Notes under the pieces: generated by a model
Told to the model about the DNA's origin: nothing
Database searches by the model: none
What the model saw: only the letters and a program-made list of their open reading frames with translations
In this document: piece after piece, positions 57,849 to 64,000 of the stretch
Layout of the letters: the number at the start of each line of letters is the position of its first letter
How positions within the stretch are numbered: position 1 is the first letter of the stretch
Translations under genes and position numbers: made by a program
Origin: Manihot esculenta
Lineage: Eukaryota > Streptophyta > Magnoliopsida > Malpighiales > Euphorbiaceae
Reading direction: 5' to 3'
Length of the DNA stretch: 64,000 nucleotides
Assembly: GCF_001659605.2 (NCBI RefSeq)
Contig: NC_035162.2
Span: 30,198,153-30,262,152 of the forward strand

Positions 57849-59299
57849 TGTTAATGTATGTGCCCTAGACCATCATCTTGGACCTTTTTGTATGTCATTT
57901 TAGTTATTAATAAAAGAGGTTTTACTATCATTATTATTTATTTGCATATTACATAATAATGATTAACATCCCTGATTACTTATTATTATGGTGATAATAA
58001 TGAAACATTACTAGTATGATTATTGATTGATAATCATGAGATGATTATGTATATGTTGATATAATTCAATAATCATAAGTACTTGTTAGAGAAAAAAGTA
58101 TTGGATGGACTCGCATTGAGATAACTACATGGATTGTTGTCATAAGTGAATCTCAAAGTAGTTATGTTTTAATAATTTGACTTGAGATTGTCATAATTTC
58201 CAACATAAGAACTGTTATGTTTTGACATAACCAAACATTTTCTTTAATCGGACAATCATAAAGGTTATGATTGAGCATAATAGAAATTATGTAGAGGATA
58301 TTGAACAATCAAGATAAAATTTGTCCCTCTCTGAGAGAGATATCTTCTGGACTGCTCGATAAGTGAGACTGAGAAATGCATGGCCGTGCTCAAATGAATT
58401 AATAGTGTGATCAATATCATATTATTTTATGTCTACTTAGAGATCGAGAAATCACAAATTTGAACATTATAAGTTTGACATTGACAATGAATTATGTTCA
58501 AAATAGATATCGTGTGACAAATAGATTAATACATATTCTATTTATTAGGCTTTATCGGACTATCGATCCTCATATTAGTTGGGTAGTCATAATGTCTTGC
58601 TAGAGACTGCTTATGATTTATGGGCCTTGTGGGATTAGGTCTATTGCCAATTAATATGAGCATATTGGGTTACACACAAAAGAACGTTGTTGATGTGCTA
58701 TGTCATATTAATTGGCTAAAAGCCTATTAGTATAATTAATAATAATAAAGATGTTATTATTATTATTAATATTAATTATTATTATAAGATAATAATATTT
58801 AAAAAGATCTGTAGTTTATTTGTAACTGTTACAGATAAAAAATTATTTGGTTTTTCTTATTAAAACAAATTATCACGTAAGATATTTGAGTATCTGCGAG
58901 ATTGTGATAGTGAGTTATGAACACAACTTTTTTACAAAAAGAATTGTGGGAAAACAAAAAGACTGAAAAATGAATAAAACTTCTTCTGCGAATTGTGGGG
59001 GTAAGGTTTTGGAGAAATCATTTTTCTGAGTTGCAGATTGGGGAGCACATATCTTATCCATCTTTGAGAGAGCTAGCACTCTAGAAGGATAAAAGACGTT
59101 TGTGTGAATACCATTGAGAGTGTTCGTTTCAAAAGTAGCACCATCAGTCCGAAATAGTATTTTCTCGTCGAGTCTAACAGGTTAGTCTCTTATCCTTTCT
59201 TTCAAAATAAACGAAGTATTCGGATCCTATGAAGGAAACCAAAGATTTTTATTTTCCGCTGTGTGTTTTGGGTTGCAATAATCTCTGGGTTTCCTAACA
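57849..59299 (-). repeat. Copia-like solo LTR
   Basis: The ends TGTTAATG...CCTAACA give a TGTTA/TAACA inverted pair over 1451 bp. On the minus strand it begins TGTTAGGAAACCCAGAGATT, with CACACAGCGGAAAATAAA close behind, a style common in plant Copia LTRs. No primer site follows either end. The flanks GTGGA and TTGGT do not match, so it is a solo LTR without a visible target duplication, or one whose flank has been deleted. The orientation and superfamily are inferences. Confidence 0.55.
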
Positions 59300-59881
59300 T
59301 TTGGTTCGCCCACTTGTCCTCTTTTAATGCTCTGAATTTGTCATCCAACCTAATATACTTCTGAGTTTTATCTATCAACTGTTGATACGTCATGGCCAGT
59401 TTTTTAATCAAGAAATCCATAAATTTAACATTTTGTGTTCCTTTATTCAACACTTTATACGCTATCTTGTGATTTAATTCTTCCACATGTATGACTTCAG
59501 CGTTGAACCGTGAGATAAAAATTCTTAAAAACTCGCCCTTTTCTTGGCGGATCTTCTGCAAGTTAGAGAAAAGTTTTTTAGGAAGTATATACGTAATAAA
59601 TTTAAATTTAAATAATGTAGCAAATTATGTAAAATTTTGAATTAAACCTGGACTCAGATGTTGGTACAATTTCTTATCTAAATCTATAAGTGTTAAAAAT
59701 GGAATTCGGCATAAAACAAAATTGTTGACATCTTGGTCATTCTAAAGATTGTCAGGTGCCTTCTGGGATCAGCTTTTGCATTATATTTGTCTAACGTAAC
59801 CAGTTTACACTTGGTTGGGAAGGTTTCTGCTAAAATTTCTTTTGAAATAGGCGAGGCACCCTCTAAACCGAAATCTAGCAA
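59300..59881 (-). pseudogene. Tat-lineage gag fragment
   Basis: Minus-strand frames read SPISKEILAETFPTKCKLVTLDKYNAKADPRRHL (59860-59740), then LYQHLSPGLIQNF (about 59670). The frame IRQEKGEFLRIFISRFNAEVIHVEELN...LIDKTQKYIRLDDK...KEDKWANQ (59555-59300) follows. The order and spacing are those of Tat-type gag. One or more stops interrupt it. It is cut at 59300 by the Copia-like LTR and does not continue on the other side. Confidence 0.72.
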
Positions 59882-61070
59882 TTTTTTTTAAATGGAACAG
59901 ATTAATTTCCTTTGAACTTAAAATATTATTTTTTTAAAAAATAAAATAAAATCATACGTAATTTTATTATAATTCAATTGATTTTTTTTTAAAGAGTGAA
60001 TCATATCAAATAAAAGGTTTGTTTATAAGATGATATTAGAATCTCAATGAATCAAATATTTAAAATATTGTCTGCCAATTACGGAATATATTGATAAGAA
60101 ATATCTAAAAATCTTCCCCAAATGCCTATCATACACAAAAAAAAAAATACTTAAATTATTTAAACATAAAATAGAAAGTGGTGATCTTTGGAATGGCTTA
60201 TACTTTTCTCTATTTTGAAATAAACAAAAGCTTTCCTAATCCTCTCTTTGAAGTTACTACATTCACAAAAATTCAATCTATTATTTGTTTTCTTTTGTAA
60301 TTTTTCTAAGTTAAAATAAATCAATTAAAAACTTACTTCAAACAAAAAAATTGAAAGAAAAGGAATTAATTAATTTGAATTATTGCGAAATATATTTGAT
60401 TTTGATTGAAGTTATAAATTATTAAAAATTAGTTTTGAAATGGATATGACTAATAATAGGTTAAATTTATTTGTTGTTTTATAATTGAAAAATTCATGGG
60501 AAGCAAGAAAATATAGGTATACAAAAGAGAAATATATTTTAGCGGCTTTAGACATGATAGCAAGAAAGTCATAACTGTTTTGTACGGTTCATGCTCATTA
60601 TTGCCGGAATATTATAAGTGTCAAGATTACTGATCTAACCGTTTATGATATCACCTTTAATTTATATAAATATAAAATGTTTTACGCTTATCTCTCGAGG
60701 TGGCACAGTTTCTTTTCTCTTAATTAATGCTTTCAAGTTTGAATTTTGAATATGAACTATTTTTAAAATTTATAATTAAGAAACTTTATGATTAGAATCA
60801 TCCCCTTAATTCTTTTATCTATTTGTGTCATTTTGATGGATAGATCCTGTAAATTTGATCAAATGAACTATTCACATGAATACTGAAAGAAACATAGAAA
60901 ACTTGTGACTGAAAAAAACAAAGGAAAAGATATAGATTTTACATTTGTAAGGCAAAGATGAATACACTTTGGAAGTTTTTCTAAATTTAGTTGTATTAAT
61001 AGGAGGAAAAAGTAAGCAATCACCTATAAAACCCTAAGCAAATAAATTAACCGAAAGAAGCAACAACAAA
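59882..61070. other. AT-rich intergenic region upstream of the pectinesterase pair
   Basis: No coding region is recognised. The last 80 bases (about 60990-61070) are homologous to the 5' untranslated region of the pectinesterase gene (62035-62094), so the duplication that made the pseudogene included leader sequence. Confidence 0.6.
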
Positions 61071-61710
61071 ATGACAAGAGGGCAGTGCATCGGTGCAACT
61101 CATTACGTTCACATTGTCATTCTTGTTGTTGCTACCGTCGTTAACTGTTGCGATACAACAGCCATACCAACCAATGATTCTCAAGTATGAAACTGATTTA
61201 AAACTAATGTTAAACTCCTGGCAAGTGGCAAGTTGTAAAGTTACTTTAGATCCCGCTCTTGGAGGTTCTTAAACGAAACCTAAAATAATTAAGCTTTCAA
61301 AAGATAGAAAAAGAGATTTCAAAACTCTTACCGATGTTATTAAAAGTATTCCATCAGGAAACAAGCAATGTGTAATTATGAAAATTAGCCTTGGAGTCTA
61401 CACTTAAAAATTCATAAATGATAAAACTAAACCTTTATTCCATCAGGAAATAAGCAACGTGTACCAAGACTTAATTTCGAAAAGTCGGCAACCCAAATAA
61501 TTATCTTAAGAATTGGTGATGAACTAATTAAAACGAATTACTCAAAAATGCACTACCGATTACTGCGCAGAGTACAAGAATTCAGTATTTTGATCAAACC
61601 ATAGAGGACATGTTAAATTCACCAAGTAGTTAACGGATAGAGAAGCAAAAAACTTCCATTTTCTTGGCTATATCTAAGGTTTTAAATGGTTGTTTTCACC
61701 TCTAATATAA
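61071..61710 (+). pseudogene. Pectinesterase pseudogene (tandem copy)
   Basis: From MTRGQCIGATHYVHIVILVVATVV, which parallels the functional gene's signal peptide, the sequence follows exon 1 to about 61430. It then jumps to the end of intron 3 and exon 4 (about 61505-61710). Stops appear within 50 codons (TGA near 61186) and there are many frame changes. Exons 2 and 3, with both catalytic aspartates, are absent. ATTCCATCAGGAAA plus the following dozen bases occurs twice (61347-61373 and 61437-61463), a local duplication at the rearranged junction. Remnant intron sequence shows it arose by DNA duplication, not retroposition. Confidence 0.85.
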
Positions 61711-61978
61711 TTTTTTATTAATTAATTCATTATTAGAGGATAATATTTATTTATGCCAAAATCTATTTGTCTTTGAAATTCAATGTAATATAGTATTTTT
61801 TTAATTATTTTTATATTTCACATGGATTCTATATATTTGATTGAATGGATTTTTTTTACGATCACAAAACAAAACGAAAAATAAAATAAATATAATGACA
61901 TCTTAACATTTTTTCTATCTTTAGTTACAGACATGCAAGAAATTCTCTCTTATTCTCAGCCTCTTTTTTAAGTATTTT
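61711..61978. other. Spacer between pseudogene and pectinesterase gene
   Basis: AT-rich with no ORF. It is the probable proximal promoter region of the pectinesterase gene. No specific factor site can be named with confidence. Confidence 0.5.
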
Positions 61979-61988
61979 CTATATAAAG
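61979..61988 (+). promoter_or_regulatory. TATA box of the pectinesterase gene
   Basis: CTATATAAAG lies about 107 bases before the ATG at 62095, leaving room for a leader of roughly 75-80 bases. CTATAAATTA at 62001-62010 is an alternative. Confidence 0.55.
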
Positions 61989-62094
61989 TATCTTATACTT
62001 CTATAAATTAGAATCATCTAGCAAAGAAAAAAAAAACAAGCAATCAATCAAATAGCCCTGAACAAAAAAATTAACGGGAGAAAGTAACTACAAA

Positions 62095-63495
62095 ATGGCA
62101 AGAGGGCACTGCGTTGATGCAACTCATTGTGTCCTCATTGCCATTCTTGTTGTTGCAACCACCGTTAGCTCTGATGATACAACACCAATACCAGCCGATG
62201 ATTCTAAAGTAAGTAATTGGTTCCAAACTAATGTTAAGCCTTGGAAAAGTCGTAAAGGCACCTTAGATCCTGCTCTTGAAGCTGCTGAGGCCAAATCCAA
62301 AATAATTACGGTCTCAAAAGATGGAAAAGGAAAGTTCAAGACCGTTACTGATGCGATTAAAAGTATTCCATTACAAAACAAAGAACGTGCAATTATAAAA
62401 ATTGGTCCTGGAGTCTACACCGAGAAGATTGAAATTGAAAAAACTAAGCCTTTTATTACATTTCTTGGAGATCCTAAAGCCATGCCCACCTTGGCATTTG
62501 GTGGCACCGCTCGTAAATATGGAACTCATTATAGTGGTACTGTAACGGTAGATTCTGATTATTTCATGGGGGTTAATATTATTTTTCAGGTGAGGTATTT
62601 ACATATAAGCACATATACACACATATGTCTTAATTATCGTTTCATTTTGCTTAATGATTTGTGGTCTTATGATTCATTTATTCACCTCTTCCTTTGGTAT
62701 AGAATACTGCACCAAAACCCCAATCGAACAAGCCGGGAGGTCAGGCAGTTGCATTAAGAATTAATGGTGACAAGGCAGCTTTCTATAACTGCAAATTTCT
62801 TGGATTTCAAGACACATTATGTGATGATAGAGGACACCACTTTTATAGAAATTGTTACATTGAAGGCACTGTTGATTTTATTTTCGGAAGAGGAAGATCA
62901 CTTTATTTGGTAAGAATATATATATATATATCAACATTGTTTTGTTTTTTTTTTTTTCTGAAAAGTGATATATTAGATAAAATATAACTATTATACCTTA
63001 TTTTAAATGCAGGAATCGCAACTAAATGTAGTAGATAATAAGGATTTGACATTCATCACAGCACAAGGAAAGGAGGAAAAATCAGAAAATTTTGGTTACT
63101 CATTCGTACAATGCAAAATAACTGGAAGTGGATCGGGATCATTTCTGGGACGAGCATGGAGGAAGATGCCACAGGTGATCTTCTCTTATACTGAAATGGG
63201 TGCTGTTGTTAATCCTCTTGGATGGTCAGACAATAGGCAACCTGACAGGGACAGGTAAACTAAATTATCTCTTACATCAAGCTCTGAGAGAGATAAAAAT
63301 GGTAATGAACTAATTAAGATGAATTGTTTGAAATGCAGCACGGTTTTCTTTGCAGAATATAAGAATTCAGGACCTGGATCGAATCCTAAAGGACGTGTTA
63401 AATTCACCAAGCAGCTAAAGGATGCACAAGCCAAAAACTTTCTCTCTCTTGGCTACATTCAGGGTTCTAAATGGTTGCTTCCACCTCCAAAGTAA
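62095..63495 (+). CDS. Pectinesterase (pectin methylesterase), PPME1-like, four exons
   Basis: Exons 62095-62589, 62703-62909, 63013-63254 and 63339-63495 join in frame (1101 nt, 366 aa). All introns are GT-AG (113, 103 and 84 bp). The enzyme removes methyl esters from wall homogalacturonan. A hydrophobic N-terminus (about residues 12-25) is a likely secretion signal. There is no inhibitor-like pro-region, so it is the short group. Motifs: [21 protein letters not shown] with the first catalytic Asp, GTVDFIFG with the nucleophilic Asp, and LGRAW with the active-site Arg and Trp. The [16 protein letters not shown] and [10 protein letters not shown] stretches resemble the pollen-expressed PPME1 group, which suggests but does not prove pollen expression. 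No defect is seen. Confidence 0.93.
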
Positions 63496-63730
63496 TATTT
63501 TTTAAGAGGATGTTTGGTTTACCTTTTTTTTCATAACTGATAGCTGATTAGTTTTCAACCAACTATTTTGTGTTTTTGGTAAACTATTTGAAAAGGCAGC
63601 TGATAGCTGATAGATACCTATCAGCTGCCTTTTCAATCAGCTCTCACGTTAGAATTTTTTTTCTCATCAGTTATGACTTTATTTTTTGTTTGGACCATAT
63701 TATCCCTTTAATTTTTGTTAACTACAAAAT
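63496..63730. mobile_element. Foldback/MITE-like element downstream of pectinesterase
   Basis: A perfect 16-bp inverted repeat, AAAAGGCAGCTGATAG (63591-63606) and its complement (63618-63633), sits inside a larger region. CATAACTGATAGCTGATTAG (about 63532-63551) has inverted relatives (AGTTATGAC, 63668-63676) on the far side. The outer ends GTTTGGTTTACC and GTTTGGACC look like decayed inverted termini. It has no coding capacity. The 3' untranslated region and poly(A) signal of the gene may lie within it. Confidence 0.45.
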
Positions 63731-64000
63731 TTATAAAATAAAATAAATTTTAATTTACATCTGTAAATTATTTATACTTATAAAATAAATATAAATATTA
63801 TAAAAATAATTATATTAATTATACGAGAAAATTACTTTTTCATCCGTGAGGTATAACATAATTAACAGATTCGTCCCTCTATTTTTAACACCCAATACTT
63901 CAGTCCCTAAAGTTTGATTCCATAAAAGTTAGAGGTGATTCTATAAAAATTAGAGGTCCTTTCGTCAAAAATGCCGTTAGTGATAGGAAAAATGACTGAA
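63731..64000. other. AT-rich sequence, probable edge of another repeat
   Basis: No gene is seen. GTGAGGTATAACATAATTAACAG and TCAGTCCCTAAAGTTTGATT (63846-63922) read like terminal regions of small DNA transposons, but the element would extend beyond the window. Confidence 0.35.

Noticed and set aside
62590..62757. Continuation of the pectinesterase first exon to the stop at 62757
   Set aside because: The residues after 62589 do not fit the family, and a GT-AG intron (62590-62702) restores the expected protein.

Overview
The window is a plant nuclear segment, almost certainly from a eudicot. The evidence is nested Ty3/gypsy and L1-type elements, long AT-rich spacers, GT-AG introns and a plant cell-wall gene. 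The repeat style suggests a Malpighiales/Euphorbiaceae genome such as cassava or rubber tree, but that is a recollection-level inference and not shown by the sequence. About 90% of the window is transposon-derived. The only host gene I can support is a pectinesterase at 62095-63495 on the + strand, with a decayed tandem copy of itself at 61071-61710.

Layout. 1-1827: start of a minus-strand Athila-type element (tRNA-Asp primer site and a full LTR). 1828-7479: rearranged Tekay/Del-type chromovirus A (pol scrap, LTR, gag-protease-partial RT, LTR end). 7480-27948: old minus-strand Athila element D, broken by two solo Athila LTRs (10062-21653 and 22457-24181). The first of these was in turn split by complete Tekay element B (10997-20834). 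27949-30534: a minus-strand Tat-type LTR split by a Tekay-family solo LTR (28070-30229). 30535-31420: AT-rich DNA with a duplication of about 433 bp. 31421-46998: Tat-type pol remnant, tandem repeats, 3' region and a truncated LTR. It is interrupted by a Tekay-type solo LTR (34026-45885), which is itself split by the coding-intact Tekay element E (34943-44465). 46999-55064: a minus-strand LINE broken by a deleted plus-strand Athila element P (48995-53747). 55065-61000: AT-rich DNA with a Mutator-like non-autonomous element, a Copia-like LTR and a Tat gag scrap. 61000-64000: pectinesterase pseudogene, pectinesterase gene and a foldback element.

The nesting can be dated relatively because several insertions keep matching 5-bp target duplications: AGCAT for B, CTTGG for the solo LTR around B, GCTAG for the second solo LTR, TAGAC for E, and AAAAT for the solo LTR around E. 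E has one open gag-pol frame with every catalytic motif and a chromodomain, and its LTRs differ at only about a dozen sites, so it is the best candidate for recent or current activity. B is similarly young but has nonsense codons in gag and in the chromodomain.

The most unusual signals lie inside the Tekay-type LTRs. They carry dense clusters of the near-palindrome TTCGGCCGCCGAA. They carry short tandem units with CCAGG/CCTGG arms, one of which shows a compensatory change to CCGGG/CCCGG. They also carry an ordered series of consensus splice donors and pyrimidine-rich acceptors ending just upstream of the gag start. Together these suggest a structured, possibly multiply spliced leader.
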